A stretch of DNA of 64,000 nucleotides from Microbacterium maritypicum (GCF_041529975.1 NZ_CP168030.1:930001-994000); one strand, 5' to 3'. Counted from the stretch's first letter, positions 43,898 to 55,286 are shown. The notes: generated by a model not told the origin, from the sequence alone. Made by a program: numbers and translations.

Positions 43898-45379
43898 TCA
43901 GACCTGAGCGGTGCCGCGCCGGCGTACACCGGGCGCGGCGTCGGGCTCAGTGCTCTCGCTGTCGCCGCCGTCCTTCGCGTAGCGCTCGTAGGCGCCGTAG
44001 TACTCGCGGCCGTAGTACGCCGACTCGGCACCCTTGCGGGGCACACGGTTGAGCACCACGCCGAGCACCCGACCCGTCGTGCGCGTGATGTTGTCGATCG
44101 CACGCTGCAGCATGTCGAAGGTGGTCTTCCCGGACGAGACGACGACCAGCACGCCGTCTGCGTTCGCGGCCAGCACCGCGGCGTCGGTCACCGGCAGCAC
44201 CGGCGGGGAGTCCAGGATGACGATCGCCGACTTGCTGATCTCCGCCAGGAAGTCGCGCATCCGCTGCGACCCGAGCAGCTCGCTGGGGTTCGGCGGGATG
44301 CGCCCGGCGCCGACGACGGCGAGCGGGATGTCGCGCGAGGGGCGATGCGCCACATCCTGCAGCTCGGCCCGACCCGCGAGCACATCGGTGAGGCCGACGT
44401 CGTGGGACATGCCGAAGATGTCGGCGATGACCGGGCGGCGCAGGTCGCAGTCGATGAGGATGGCCCACTGTCCGGCGGCGGCGAGGCTGGAGGCGAGGTT
44501 GACCGAGACGGTGGACTTGCCGTCGCCGGGCACGGAACTCGTGACCACGATCACGCGCGGCGGGTTGTCGACGTCGATGAACTGCAGGTTCGTGCGCAGC
44601 TCGCGCATCGATTCGATGAGGTGGTGCGACACCCCGTGCTGCGACTCCAGCGAGAAATCGATCACCTGTCGCTCGTCGGCGATCGACTTCTCGAGCGGGA
44701 GGGTGCCGATGACGGAGACGCCCGTCTCGCGCTCGATGTCGCGGGGGTGACGCACGCGACGGTCGACGGTGTGCCGCACGAACGCGTAGACGAGACCGAG
44801 GGCGAGACCGGCGAGAGCGCCGATGATGACGTTCAGTCGCGTGTTCGGCGACGACGGGGTGCTGGGAAGGCGTGCGGAGTCACCGACGATGAGGGAGATC
44901 GCCGCCGGCGTCTCGGCGGTGCCGCCCTCGAGCTTCTCGATCTCGATCGCCATGCCGTCGAGCCAGGCCTGCGCCAGTGCCTGCGCCGACTCGGGCGTCG
45001 GCCCGGTGGCGGTGACCTTCAGCGCGGTGGTGTCGACGGGGTTCGTCACCGTGACCCGGTTCACCAGCACGTCGGGCGAGGCGTCGATGTCGAGTTCGTC
45101 GATCGCATGCTCGGCGACCGCCCGCCAGGAACCGAGATTGAGGTACGACTTGACCCTGCTCTGAGCGAGCTGGTTGCCCACGAGCGCGGAACCGCTCGTG
45201 CCGTCTCCGCCCACGGCAGTCACGATGCCTGTCGTGTCGGCCGAGTACACCCGCGGCTGGAGGGAACTCCAGCCGAACGCGAGGGCCGCACCCACCAGCG
45301 TGGCCGCGACGATGACGATCCAATGCGCGCGCAGAATGCGCGCGTAGTCTCTCAGTTCCAACTCTTCATCCCCTCGCAC
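43898..45379 (-). CDS. Polysaccharide tyrosine autokinase (Wzc/CapAB-like), copy 3
   Basis: 493 residues from GTG 45379; TTG 45361 behind GAGGGG is an alternative that aligns better with copy 1 (LELRDYARIL with VELRDYVRVL). It has a Wzz domain with two membrane helices, then a BY-kinase with Walker A (VPGDGKSTV), A' (ILIDCDLRRP) and B (IVILDSPP). The tail SAYYGREYYGAYERY is Tyr-rich. Compared with copies 1 and 2, the Walker motifs differ (Asp for Glu in A). It sits with its own LMW phosphatase and a VanZ-like gene, forming a second Wzb/Wzc pair. Confidence 0.93.
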   Translation of the reverse strand: MRGDEELELRDYARILRAHWIVIVAATLVGAALAFGWSSLQPRVYSADTTGIVTAVGGDGTSGSALVGNQLAQSRVKSYLNLGSWRAVAEHAIDELDIDASPDVLVNRVTVTNPVDTTALKVTATGPTPESAQALAQAWLDGMAIEIEKLEGGTAETPAAISLIVGDSARLPSTPSSPNTRLNVIIGALAGLALGLVYAFVRHTVDRRVRHPRDIERETGVSVIGTLPLEKSIADERQVIDFSLESQHGVSHHLIESMRELRTNLQFIDVDNPPRVIVVTSSVPGDGKSTVSVNLASSLAAAGQWAILIDCDLRRPVIADIFGMSHDVGLTDVLAGRAELQDVAHRPSRDIPLAVVGAGRIPPNPSELLGSQRMRDFLAEISKSAIVILDSPPVLPVTDAAVLAANADGVLVVVSSGKTTFDMLQRAIDNITRTTGRVLGVVLNRVPRKGAESAYYGREYYGAYERYAKDGGDSESTEPDAAPGVRRRGTAQV

Positions 45380-45455
45380 ATCCCGCGGGGAGGCCGGGAT
45401 GCAGACATGAGAATGAGCATACGGCGAACACCCCGCCGCCGGAGGCGCACACGGC

Positions 45456-46229
45456 TCACGTGAGGGCGGCGCGCACGATTCGTTCGACCTCGACCAGCGC
45501 GGGAGTCAGCTCCGCCGCCGACCGCGCGTAGGTCTCACGCGACCGCCGGTATGGGTCGATCACGTCGTCGTCATCCCCGGAGGAGGCGGTGACGCCGCGC
45601 TGATCGTTGACAGCACGCAGCACGGCGGCGAACCGCTCGTGGGACGACGAGCCGGCCGCATCGGCGGCAGCGCGGGCGTCGTCGGTGCTCACCGTCGATG
45701 CGAGGCGCGCGAACTCGCGGACCGTGAAGGTGCGACGCAGTCGGTTGGGCATCATCTTGACCACGTGCGACCGATGCTCGCGCGCCATGGTGAGGACGAG
45801 GTCGGCGTCTTCGAGAAGCGGCTCGACCAGGTAGCGGGCCAGGTGGGCGGATGCCGTCGCGGGATCGACGCCCGCCTGCGCGGCCAGCTCCAGCGCCGGC
45901 TCGGGCATGCCGTGACCTACCAGGGCATGGGTGCCCGCGCTGTGGACCCGCACGCCGAGCGGTTCGAGGTCGGCCCGTAGCATGACCTCGGCCAGCGGCG
46001 ACCGGCAGATGTTGCCGGTGCACACGGTGAGGATCGTGAGGCGTGACGAGGGGGCATCCGACGCCGGTGCGCCCAGGATCGCGGCGAGGGGGGCGGCATC
46101 CTCCGTGGGGGCGGATGCGGGGGCGACGGGTGCGGACGGCGCTTCCGGGGCGGTGGCGGAGTTCTGTCGTTCGCGCCATTCCCGGCGGCTCATGCCGGCC
46201 GGCGGACCATCGTCGTGCTGCGGGTTCAC
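45456..46229 (-). CDS. Low molecular weight protein-tyrosine phosphatase (Wzb-like)
   Basis: 257 residues. VCTGNICRSPLAE carries the catalytic CxxxxxR loop (Cys70, Arg76) and VIDPYRRS near 222 supplies the general-acid Asp. A 60-residue Pro/Ala-rich N-terminal extension, beginning with a GMSRREWRERQ segment, precedes the usual domain. It likely dephosphorylates the adjacent tyrosine kinase and so switches polysaccharide export. It overlaps the VanZ-like gene by 4 bp and is 76 bp from copy 3 of the kinase, so the three form one operon. Confidence 0.93.
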   Translation of the reverse strand: MNPQHDDGPPAGMSRREWRERQNSATAPEAPSAPVAPASAPTEDAAPLAAILGAPASDAPSSRLTILTVCTGNICRSPLAEVMLRADLEPLGVRVHSAGTHALVGHGMPEPALELAAQAGVDPATASAHLARYLVEPLLEDADLVLTMAREHRSHVVKMMPNRLRRTFTVREFARLASTVSTDDARAAADAAGSSSHERFAAVLRAVNDQRGVTASSGDDDDVIDPYRRSRETYARSAAELTPALVEVERIVRAALT

Positions 46230-46696
46230 GCCACCAGCCTAGGGCTCCGTGCAGGCCGCGACGGCAGCATCAGGATGAGCAGCACCGCGATCACGCCACC
46301 CGCGAGAGTTCCGAGACTGTTGGCGATCACATCGGAGATCGTGGGGTAGCGCGAGGGCATGAGACCCTGGACCGACTCGATCAGCCCGCTCATCAGGGCG
46401 CCGATCAGCACCACCTGCCACAGCCGCAGACGCGACCAGGCGAACGGCAGCAGGAATCCCACCGGGACGAAGAGGGCGACGTTCGCCAGGAACTCGAACA
46501 CCACGGCGCTCTGGTAGTAGGGAGCGATGCCGGCGTCGGACACCCATCGAGCCATGACGCCGACGAGACCGGTGACCTTCGCCGAGACGTTCGCCGGCAG
46601 CCACACCGTGAAGCCGATGAAGAGCAGGTAGCCGACGAGTGCGACCCGCGCCGTCGCAGCCCCGGCGCGGACGGGGGCAGCGGTGGCGGAGGACAT
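46226..46696 (-). CDS. VanZ family membrane protein
   Basis: 156 residues with four hydrophobic segments. FEFLANVALFVPVGFLLPF and ESVQGLMPSRYPTISDVIANSLGTLAGG are the VanZ-like hallmarks (the N-F-P and the E-x-Q-x-R-D/S-D-x-x-N motif). VanZ of enterococci gives low-level teicoplanin resistance; most family members have no known role. A TACCAT box six bases before the ATG (46703-46708) suggests a leaderless start for the VanZ-phosphatase-kinase operon. Confidence 0.85.
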   Translation of the reverse strand: MSSATAAPVRAGAATARVALVGYLLFIGFTVWLPANVSAKVTGLVGVMARWVSDAGIAPYYQSAVVFEFLANVALFVPVGFLLPFAWSRLRLWQVVLIGALMSGLIESVQGLMPSRYPTISDVIANSLGTLAGGVIAVLLILMLPSRPARSPRLVA

Positions 46697-46702
46697 CCCG
46701 TC

Positions 46703-46708
46703 ATGGTA
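46703..46708 (-). promoter_or_regulatory. -10 box of the VanZ-phosphatase-kinase operon
   Basis: On the minus strand TACCAT ends six bases before the ATG at 46696, without a ribosome site. Confidence 0.55.
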
Positions 46709-46731
46709 GCCGCGGCGCCCCGGCGCGACTC

Positions 46732-47676
46732 TCAGCTTCGGGCGTCGCTCCAGCTCAGCTGCTCGATGTAGCGCAGCAGCACGCCCTCACGCAGTGCCCA
46801 CGGCGACACCTCGAGCTCCTCCACCTTCAGCGCCGTCATCGCGGCATGCAGCGACACCGCCGCGGCCACGATCTGGAACGTGCGATCCGGGGTGATGCCG
46901 GGGAGCTCCTGCCGGGCCGACGCGGGTAGCCGCGCCAGCCGAGGGATCCACGAGCCGAGCGAGGCCCGGGGGAGCAGCATCCGCTCGGTCCCCGACCACC
47001 CGGGCGCCGGGTAGCCGACCAGCCGTGCCAGCGAGCGGATGGCCTTCGATGAACCGACGACGTGGTCAGGCCGGGGCAGCGCGGCGAACTGCGGCAGGAC
47101 CGTGGCGAGCGTCTCGGCGGCGTGGGTGCGCAGCTTCTCGACGTCGGCCTCACCGGGCGGGTCGTTCGGCAGGAACTGCACGGTCATGCGTCCGGCGCCG
47201 AGGGGGACGGATGCCGCGGCATCGGGCATCTCCTCCGCGCCCGCGGCGATCTCCAGCGAGCCCCCGCCGATGTCGAGGAGCAGCAGCTGCCCCGCCGACC
47301 ATCCGACCCAGCGGCGGACGGCGAGGAACGTCAGCTCGGCCTCGGTCTCACCGTCGAGCACCTGCAGCGGCTGCCCGAGAGCCGCCTCGATGCGGGCGAT
47401 CACGTCGGCTCCGTTGCGCGCATCGCGCACCGCACTCGTGGCCGTCGCGAGCAGCGCATCCACGCGCTCGGTCTCGGCGACGCGACGCGCCTGGGCGACC
47501 GCGGCCTCGAGCGCGACCACGCCCTCTTCCGAGATCGCGCCGTCGGGTGTGAGGTAGCGCATCAGGCGCAGCACCGTCCTGTCGCTCGTCGTCGCGAGCG
47601 GACGTCCACCGGGGCGGACGTCGGCCGCCAGCATGTGGACGGTGTTGGATCCGATGTCGAGGACTCCCAGGCGCAC
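46732..47676 (-). CDS. Ppx/GppA family phosphatase
   Basis: 314 residues from a GTG. MRLGVLDIGSNTVHMLAADV is the phosphate-1 loop and LLLDIGGGSLEIAAGAEE the phosphate-2 loop of the ASKHA fold. This shorter form, lacking the extra domains of E. coli Ppx, is typical of actinobacterial exopolyphosphatase or pppGpp phosphatase homologues. It hydrolyses polyphosphate or the alarmone pppGpp; the choice cannot be read from the sequence. No ribosome site: TAGTCT lies six bases before the GTG. Confidence 0.9.
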   Translation of the reverse strand: MRLGVLDIGSNTVHMLAADVRPGGRPLATTSDRTVLRLMRYLTPDGAISEEGVVALEAAVAQARRVAETERVDALLATATSAVRDARNGADVIARIEAALGQPLQVLDGETEAELTFLAVRRWVGWSAGQLLLLDIGGGSLEIAAGAEEMPDAAASVPLGAGRMTVQFLPNDPPGEADVEKLRTHAAETLATVLPQFAALPRPDHVVGSSKAIRSLARLVGYPAPGWSGTERMLLPRASLGSWIPRLARLPASARQELPGITPDRTFQIVAAAVSLHAAMTALKVEELEVSPWALREGVLLRYIEQLSWSDARS

Positions 47677-47682
47677 GGGAAG

Positions 47683-47688
47683 AGACTA
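47683..47688 (-). promoter_or_regulatory. -10 box of the leaderless ppx transcript
   Basis: On the minus strand TAGTCT ends six bases before the GTG at 47676. Confidence 0.6.
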
Positions 47689-47811
47689 CTCGCGCCCGAA
47701 GCCATCATCGCGCTCGTATCGTACGGCCGACCTCGGAAACAGGGCGCCGACACGGTTCGTCACACATGGCAACAGATCGACCCGCCCGAAAGGCGACTCA
47801 CAGCAGATCGA

Positions 47812-47817
47812 TAATCT
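47812..47817 (+). promoter_or_regulatory. -10 box of the symporter gene
   Basis: TAATCT ends six bases before the ATG at 47824; no ribosome site, so the message is probably leaderless. Confidence 0.6.
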
Positions 47818-47823
47818 CGCGCC

Positions 47824-49311
47824 ATGCCCGATAGCGCCGTCCTCCTGCCCATCGCAGCGCTCACCGTCACCCTCGTCGCGTTCGTCGGCATCGCGTTGCT
47901 CCGTCGCCGCGGCGCGGGATTCACCTCGCTCGTCCTGATCGCCCTGGGCGTCGGCATCGGGATCGGCATCGGGTTCCGTGACGGCCTCGAGTACGTCGCC
48001 GTTCTGGGGGACCTCTACGTGCAGGTGATCACGGCGATCGTGGCTCCGCTGATCTTCATCTCGATCCTGTCCAGCGTCACTTCGCTGGGATCGGCCGTGA
48101 AGCTGCGCACGATCGGGTTGTCGAGCGCCTTCTGGCTGCTCCTCACCAACGCGATCGCCATCGTCCTCACCCTCGCCATCGCGCTGAGCGTCGGCCTCGG
48201 GCAGGGAGTGCAGCTCGATCTGCAGGAGGGCAGCGGCGACACGCTCACCGGGCTGATCAAGCCGCTCGACGAGGTGCTGCTCGGACTCTTCCCCTCGAAC
48301 ATCGCCGGCGACTTCGTCGGCAACAACATCACCGGCATCATCCTGTTCGCCCTGCTCTTCGCCGTCGCCTACCTGGTCGCCAACCGGAGCGACGACCCGA
48401 ACCTGCGCTCGTTCAAGAGCGTGATCGACGGCACCAAGAAGGTCATCATGACCGCGGTGGGCTTCATCATCGAGCTCACTCCGTATGCGGTCCTCGCCCT
48501 CGTCGCCACGACGACGGCCACCGCCGTCACGCGCATCGAGACCGTGCTGGCGCTGGCGCTCGTTCTGGTGCTGGCACTCGGGATCGCGTTCATCGACGCC
48601 TACGTCGTGAACGGCGTGCTGCTGCGAGTCTTCGCCGACGTGAATCCGATCCGGTGGTTCCGCCTCCTCACCCCCGCCCAGTACACGGCGTTCACGACCC
48701 AGTCGAGTGTGGGGACGCTCCCGCTGACCATCCCCACCCTCACCCGCAAGGTCGGCGTGCCCGAGGACGTGGCCGCGTTCACCGCTCCGATCGGCACGAC
48801 CATCGGGATGCCCGGGTGCGCGGGCATCTGGCCGATCATCGTCGCGGTCTTCTCGATCAACGTCCTCGGCATCGAGTACTCGGTGTGGGACTACGTCGCC
48901 CTCGCACTCCTCTGCCTGCTGGTCTCGATCGGCACCGCCGGGGTCCCGGGCACCGCCATCATCACCGCCACCGCGGTGCTCAGCGCCTCCGGTCTCCCCA
49001 TCGAGGTGCTGGTCGTCCTCATCCCGATCAGCGCGGTCGCCGGGACCGCATCGACGATGGCCAACGTCACCGCGGCGGCCACGGCGGCGACCATCGTGGC
49101 ACGCCGCCTGGGCGTGCTCGACGACGCCGTCTTCCGCGGCGAACGGCGGCCCGTCGAGGCTCCGGCAGAGCCCGCATCGCGGCGGGAGCGTCGGCGCGCG
49201 CAGACCGGCCCGACACCCGTCGTCTCCGACCTCGGCATCCCCGCCGACCTCCCCCTCGGGCAGTGCGAGCTGCCCGCCGCCCGTCCGATCCACGAGAGAG
49301 TCTCCCGATGA
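47824..49311 (+). CDS. Dicarboxylate/amino acid:cation symporter (DAACS family)
   Basis: 495 residues with about eight to ten hydrophobic segments. FTTQSSVGTLPLTIPTLTRKVGVPEDVAAFTAPIGTTIGMPGCAGIW is the HP1/TM7 region of the GltP/DctA/Tcy family (serine-rich loop), and the HP2 and TM8 regions follow. It imports acidic amino acids, dicarboxylates or cystine with protons or sodium. The C-terminal 60 residues are hydrophilic and Arg/Pro-rich. It is coupled to the surface protein gene at 49308 by an ATGA overlap, an unusual partner for a symporter. Confidence 0.92.
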   Translation: MPDSAVLLPIAALTVTLVAFVGIALLRRRGAGFTSLVLIALGVGIGIGIGFRDGLEYVAVLGDLYVQVITAIVAPLIFISILSSVTSLGSAVKLRTIGLSSAFWLLLTNAIAIVLTLAIALSVGLGQGVQLDLQEGSGDTLTGLIKPLDEVLLGLFPSNIAGDFVGNNITGIILFALLFAVAYLVANRSDDPNLRSFKSVIDGTKKVIMTAVGFIIELTPYAVLALVATTTATAVTRIETVLALALVLVLALGIAFIDAYVVNGVLLRVFADVNPIRWFRLLTPAQYTAFTTQSSVGTLPLTIPTLTRKVGVPEDVAAFTAPIGTTIGMPGCAGIWPIIVAVFSINVLGIEYSVWDYVALALLCLLVSIGTAGVPGTAIITATAVLSASGLPIEVLVVLIPISAVAGTASTMANVTAAATAATIVARRLGVLDDAVFRGERRPVEAPAEPASRRERRRAQTGPTPVVSDLGIPADLPLGQCELPAARPIHERVSR

Positions 49312-50180
49312 AATCCGTCCGCCGTTCCCGCGTACTGTCCGCCCTCGCGGTTTCCGCCGCCTTCCTGCTCGCCCCGATCGCGATCCCGACCGCTGCACAC
49401 GCCGCGGGCGACGTCTGCGACCTGTGCTCGATCAACTTCGACCTGGGAGCCTGCGAGGGCCTCGGCGGCTACCCCTACGACTCCACGGTGGAGGCACCCC
49501 CGGCGGCGGTCTCCGGCGGCGGCGGCGCGCCCAAGCCCGCGCCGGCTCCGGCTCCCGCTCCCAAGCCGGCGCCAGCCCCCGCTCCGGCGCCCAAGCCCGC
49601 GCAGCCACCCGCGACGGGCAACGACAAGCCGGCGGCCGGTACGTCGAACTCCACGACCACGAGCACGAGCACGAGCACGACCCCGGAGAAGGCGGCGGTC
49701 GCGGCCACGGTTCCGACGGCTCCGAGCGGCCTCTCCCACGAGATCGACGGAACCACGCTCTCCCTCGCCTGGACGGCTCCGGCCGACGGCGGCTCCGCGC
49801 TCACCGGCTACAAGCTGGTCCTGAACGAGGGCACGCCGATCGCCCTTCCGGCAGATGCCACCGAGTACGAGATCGAACTCGGCGAGGGCACCTACGACCT
49901 CACGCTGATCGCGACGAACGCCGTGGGCGACTCTCCGGCGTCCGAGTCGATCGCGGGCGTGGAGATCGCCGGCGAGGAGACGGAGACGGCGAAGACCGCT
50001 GCGACCGTCACAGCCGAAGCGCCCGTGGAAGCCGGGATCCCCCTGGCGGCGCCGCTGACGCTCGGCGGCATCGTCGTCGTCGCCGGCGGGCTGCTCACCT
50101 GGTGGTGGCTGCGTCGTCGCTCCAGCGCGACAGCGACCGTCCCGGCCGCGGCATCCGACGACGGCACCCCCATCCTCTGA
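49308..50180 (+). CDS. Exported FN3-domain protein with C-terminal membrane anchor
   Basis: 290 residues, start overlapping the symporter stop. A Sec signal peptide (KSVRRSRVLSALAVSAAFLLAPIAIPTAAHA) is followed by a short segment with CDLCSINFDLGACEG (three Cys), a Pro/Ala/Lys linker of repeated PAPAPKP units and a Thr/Ser run. One fibronectin type III domain spans about 135-220 (APSGLSHEID to NAVGDSPASES). A terminal helix and Arg-rich end (LGGIVVVAGGLLTWWWLRRR) would anchor it. Likely a cell-surface or wall-spanning protein; function unknown. Confidence 0.8.
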   Translation: MKSVRRSRVLSALAVSAAFLLAPIAIPTAAHAAGDVCDLCSINFDLGACEGLGGYPYDSTVEAPPAAVSGGGGAPKPAPAPAPAPKPAPAPAPAPKPAQPPATGNDKPAAGTSNSTTTSTSTSTTPEKAAVAATVPTAPSGLSHEIDGTTLSLAWTAPADGGSALTGYKLVLNEGTPIALPADATEYEIELGEGTYDLTLIATNAVGDSPASESIAGVEIAGEETETAKTAATVTAEAPVEAGIPLAAPLTLGGIVVVAGGLLTWWWLRRRSSATATVPAAASDDGTPIL

Positions 50181-50218
50181 CCCCAACACACACGTACCGA
50201 GAACAGGAAACCTTCATC

Positions 50219-52318
50219 ATGTCCAGAACAGCACGAGGCAGACGTCTCGCCGCGGGGTCCGTCATCGCGGCGCTCGTCGCGGGCGGAGCCGCGGGTCTCA
50301 CGGCCCTCCCGGCAGCAGCCGCCCCGGTCCCCACCCCGACGTTCGACTACTTCGCCGACACCATCCCGGGCCTCCGCGCCGGCTCGGTTTTCGAGTCCGT
50401 GACGTTCGAGCGGTTCGAGAGCCTCCTCAACAGCGACGGCACCTACGCGTTCCTCCTCGGCGGTCCGAGCGATCCGACCACCGTCGCCACCGCGGCGCAG
50501 ATCGACCAGGTCGCTCAGCAGTACGGCGTCGACGCGATCTACACGTTCGATCCACTGCTGGACGGTGCCTCCGTCGACATCCGGACCTTCGTCACTGGGG
50601 TCACTGGCGAGGCCGCTGGCGCGCTCTACACGCGCCTCGTCGACGGGTACCTGAACAAGGACACGACCCCCGAGTTCGGCGCAGGCACCGACCCCTACCT
50701 CTTCGTCTACGACGGCGACCGCCGCGTGGAGGGCGTCGAGGACCGCATCGTCTCGTCGCTCGGCGGCAGTGAGGACACCACCTCGGCGGCGACGGACGGG
50801 TACCGCCAGAAAGTGGCATCGGTGTTCGAGGCCGTCGCCGTGAACGGCCATGCGACGCTGGACACCCAGTCGCAGTACGAGTTCTTCTCGACCGCGGTCA
50901 ACTCCCGCCACCGTGCGGCGTACAGCACCAACCTCACCGCGTACGGCGAGACCATCTTCACGGACGCCGACGCCGATGACTTCGTGCTGCAGTCGATCAC
51001 GTACCCGGAGCTCGTCGACCTGCTCGAGGCGGACGGGGAGCACACGATCCTGTTCGGCGGCACCTGGTGCCACAACACCCGCGCCGTGATCCGCGACGTG
51101 AACCACAAGGCCGCGGAGTCCGGCGTGCAGACCGTGTACGTGTTCGACCTGCGCCTCGACGGCTGGAGCGGGGCGAACGCGCACATCCGCGACTCCAACT
51201 CGTCGATCGCGCACCTCTACGGTGACCTGGTGCAGAAGCACCTCCCGAACCTCCAGACCCAGTACGTCCTGAACGGCAGCGCCGGCCAGCGGGTCGAGTA
51301 CCACCCGGGCGGCGACACCGCGGCGGAGAAGGTCGCGGCCCGCAAGCTGCAGGTTCCGTACCTCTTCGACTACGACGGCTCCGACACGGCTGCCCCCATC
51401 ACGAAGAACTGGATCCAGGACAACGGCGAGGCGGGCTTCCGCGAGTACATGACCGAATGGTGGTGGATCTCCGACCTGCAGGGCCCCGCGAAGCGGCCGA
51501 ATCAGACCGATGAGCAGTACGAGGCCGGTCGCCTCGCGAACCTCGCGTTCGCCGATGAGGCGCTCGCGAAGCTCGATCAGTTCTTCGGACTCGGGGTCGA
51601 GCCCGTGGTGACCGCTCCCGCGGCGCCGTCGGCTCCGACGGTGACCGCTGTGGGCGATGCCGTCACGGTCAGCTGGGCCGCCCCGGCATCCGACGGCGGA
51701 TCGCCGCTCACCGGATACTCCGTCACGCTCGGTGCCACCACCGTCGAGATCGCGGCGGGCGTCGCCAGCCACACCTTCACCGGGGTCCCGGTCGGCACCC
51801 ACACGGCGTCGGTGACGGCGCGGAACGAGATCGGGAGCTCGCCGGCTTCCGCCACCGCCTCCGTCACCGTGGGCGGCGACCAGCCCGGCGGCGGTGAGCC
51901 GGGCAGCGGCGAGGGGGAGCTTCCCGCAACGGGTGACGCCTCGGTCACCGTGACGGGCGATCTGCGCCCCGGCGGCGAGATCAGGGTGCAAGGAGAAGGG
52001 GTCGACCCCGACTCCGACGCCGTGCGCATCGAGCTGCACTCCACGCCCACGGTGCTCGGCAGCACGACCGCCGCGGCCGACGGCACGTTCGCGCTGAACG
52101 CCACGATCCCGGCATCCGTCCCGGCTGGTGGCCACGCGGTCGTCGTGTTCGTCGACGGCGTCGAGGTGGCTCGCACCTCCGTGACGCTGGGGGCATCGGG
52201 GCTGGCCAACACGGGAGCTGATGCCGGGCTGCTGATCGCCGGCGGCGTGACCGCCCTGGTCCTGCTCGGTGCTGGCGGTCTGCTGGTGGCTCGCCGTCGA
52301 GCGGCGTCGGCATCCTGA
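50219..52318 (+). CDS. Surface protein: thioredoxin-like repeats, FN3 domain and LAxTG sorting signal
   Basis: 699 residues from ATG 50219 (AGGAAA upstream). A signal peptide ends near ALPAAAAP. Two related repeats follow: the first ([34 protein letters not shown]) lacks Cys, the second ([42 protein letters not shown]) carries a single-Cys thioredoxin-like WCHN site. An FN3 domain spans about 462-545. The C-terminus [17 protein letters not shown] with a hydrophobic helix and RRRAASAS is a class E (LAxTG) sortase signal, so the protein is probably wall-bound. The role of the thioredoxin-like part is unknown. Confidence 0.82.
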   Translation: MSRTARGRRLAAGSVIAALVAGGAAGLTALPAAAAPVPTPTFDYFADTIPGLRAGSVFESVTFERFESLLNSDGTYAFLLGGPSDPTTVATAAQIDQVAQQYGVDAIYTFDPLLDGASVDIRTFVTGVTGEAAGALYTRLVDGYLNKDTTPEFGAGTDPYLFVYDGDRRVEGVEDRIVSSLGGSEDTTSAATDGYRQKVASVFEAVAVNGHATLDTQSQYEFFSTAVNSRHRAAYSTNLTAYGETIFTDADADDFVLQSITYPELVDLLEADGEHTILFGGTWCHNTRAVIRDVNHKAAESGVQTVYVFDLRLDGWSGANAHIRDSNSSIAHLYGDLVQKHLPNLQTQYVLNGSAGQRVEYHPGGDTAAEKVAARKLQVPYLFDYDGSDTAAPITKNWIQDNGEAGFREYMTEWWWISDLQGPAKRPNQTDEQYEAGRLANLAFADEALAKLDQFFGLGVEPVVTAPAAPSAPTVTAVGDAVTVSWAAPASDGGSPLTGYSVTLGATTVEIAAGVASHTFTGVPVGTHTASVTARNEIGSSPASATASVTVGGDQPGGGEPGSGEGELPATGDASVTVTGDLRPGGEIRVQGEGVDPDSDAVRIELHSTPTVLGSTTAAADGTFALNATIPASVPAGGHAVVVFVDGVEVARTSVTLGASGLANTGADAGLLIAGGVTALVLLGAGGLLVARRRAASAS

Positions 52319-52334
52319 CGCACGCACGTCGCAT

Positions 52335-52374
52335 CCGGACGCCCCTTCCCTCCCGCGGGGTAAGGGGCGTCCGG
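52335..52374. terminator. Terminator after the LAxTG surface protein gene
   Basis: A 13-bp perfect stem (CCGGACGCCCCTT with its complement) encloses a 14-base loop, 16 bases past the stop. Confidence 0.82.
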
Positions 52375-52399
52375 CGCGTCACGCGTGCGAGCACGCGGA

Positions 52400-52405
52400 T
52401 ACGAT
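52400..52405 (+). promoter_or_regulatory. -10 box of coaA, overlapping an upstream ATG
   Basis: TACGAT ends seven bases before the GTG at 52413, favouring a leaderless start there instead of the ATG at 52404 that lies inside the box. Confidence 0.55.
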
Positions 52406-53357
52406 GTACTCCGTGACCACCGTCGACCCCACGCTGCCGCTGTCGCCCTATCGGGAGATCGGCCGCGCGGAATGGGCCCGGCTCGCCGCCGGACTCGAGC
52501 AGCCCCTCACCGAAACCGAGGTCGTGGAGCTGCGCGGCATCGGCGACCGGCTCTCCCTCACCGAGGTGCGCGAGGTGTACCTGCCGCTGAGCCGCCTGCT
52601 CAGCCTCTACGCGACCGCCACCAAGCGTCTGGGGGCGGCCACGTCGTCGTTCCTCCAGGAGGACGACACGACCACCCCGTTCGTCGTCGGCGTCGCCGGG
52701 TCGGTCGCGGTCGGCAAGTCGACCATCGCGCGCCTGCTGCGCGAGCTCATGAGCCGCTGGCCCGGCACTCCGCGTGTCGAGCTGGTCACCACCGACGGCT
52801 TCCTCTACCCGAACGCCGAACTCGAGCGCCGCGGGATCATGGATCGCAAGGGCTTCCCAGAGTCGTACGACCGCCGCGCGCTGATCGAGTTCCTCACGAA
52901 CGTCAAGAGCGGCGCGACCGAGGTGCGCGCTCCCTTCTATTCGCACATGCGCTACGACATCGTGCCTGACGCCAACGTCGTCGTCCGTCGTCCCGATGTG
53001 GTCATCGTCGAGGGCCTCAATGTCCTCCAGCCGCCGCCCGCGCCGAACGACGTCGCCGTGAGTGACCTCTTCGACTTCTCGATCTTCGTCGACGCGGACA
53101 CCTCGCACATCGAGAAGTGGTACGTCGACCGCTTCCTCGCCCTCCGCCAGGCCGCGTTCGCCAACCCGTCGTCCTACTTCAACGTGTTCGCGCACCTCAC
53201 GGACGAGGAGGCGATCACCACTGCACTCGGATATTGGAATGAGATCAACATGCCCAACCTCGTCGAGAACGTGATGCCGACGCGGCACCGTGCGCGACTG
53301 GTCCTGCGCAAGGGCGCGGATCACGACGTGGAGACCGTGCTGCTGCGCAAACTCTGA
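52404..53357 (+). CDS. coaA: Pantothenate kinase, type I
   Basis: 317 residues (314 if starting at GTG 52413, which the promoter favours). The first and committed step of coenzyme A synthesis, phosphorylation of pantothenate. [18 protein letters not shown] is the family N-terminus, [21 protein letters not shown] is the P-loop, and [33 protein letters not shown] holds the substrate site. The E. coli CoaA-type length and the C-terminal [20 protein letters not shown] ending are normal. It has its own promoter and is followed by glmS after 63 bp. Confidence 0.96.
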   Translation: MYSVTTVDPTLPLSPYREIGRAEWARLAAGLEQPLTETEVVELRGIGDRLSLTEVREVYLPLSRLLSLYATATKRLGAATSSFLQEDDTTTPFVVGVAGSVAVGKSTIARLLRELMSRWPGTPRVELVTTDGFLYPNAELERRGIMDRKGFPESYDRRALIEFLTNVKSGATEVRAPFYSHMRYDIVPDANVVVRRPDVVIVEGLNVLQPPPAPNDVAVSDLFDFSIFVDADTSHIEKWYVDRFLALRQAAFANPSSYFNVFAHLTDEEAITTALGYWNEINMPNLVENVMPTRHRARLVLRKGADHDVETVLLRKL

Positions 53358-53407
53358 GCGCCGTTCGGGGCGGGAGAATGTACGGACGACTCGCAAAAAA
53401 CCCGCCT

Positions 53408-53413
53408 TACTCT
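53408..53413 (+). promoter_or_regulatory. -10 box of the leaderless glmS transcript
   Basis: TACTCT ends seven bases before the ATG at 53421; there is no ribosome site and no glmS ribozyme-like sequence. Confidence 0.6.
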
Positions 53414-53420
53414 TGATCCC

Positions 53421-55268
<1,848 letters not shown>

Positions 55269-55286
55269 GCCCGTCTTCACGTCGCA

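Noticed and set aside
45396..45407. GGGATGCAGACA, matching part of the leader element
   Set aside because: It is in the opposite orientation relative to the nearby kinase gene, lacks the inner hairpin and the full core, and may be chance.
49545..49615. Repeats encoding Pro-Ala-Lys units as a possible genetic repeat array
   Set aside because: They form an ordinary low-complexity linker in a surface protein with no sign of a mobile or CRISPR-type repeat.
53358..53420. A glmS ribozyme or riboswitch in the gap before glmS
   Set aside because: The gap is only 63 bases, a -10 box lies seven bases from the ATG, and no ribozyme core is visible.
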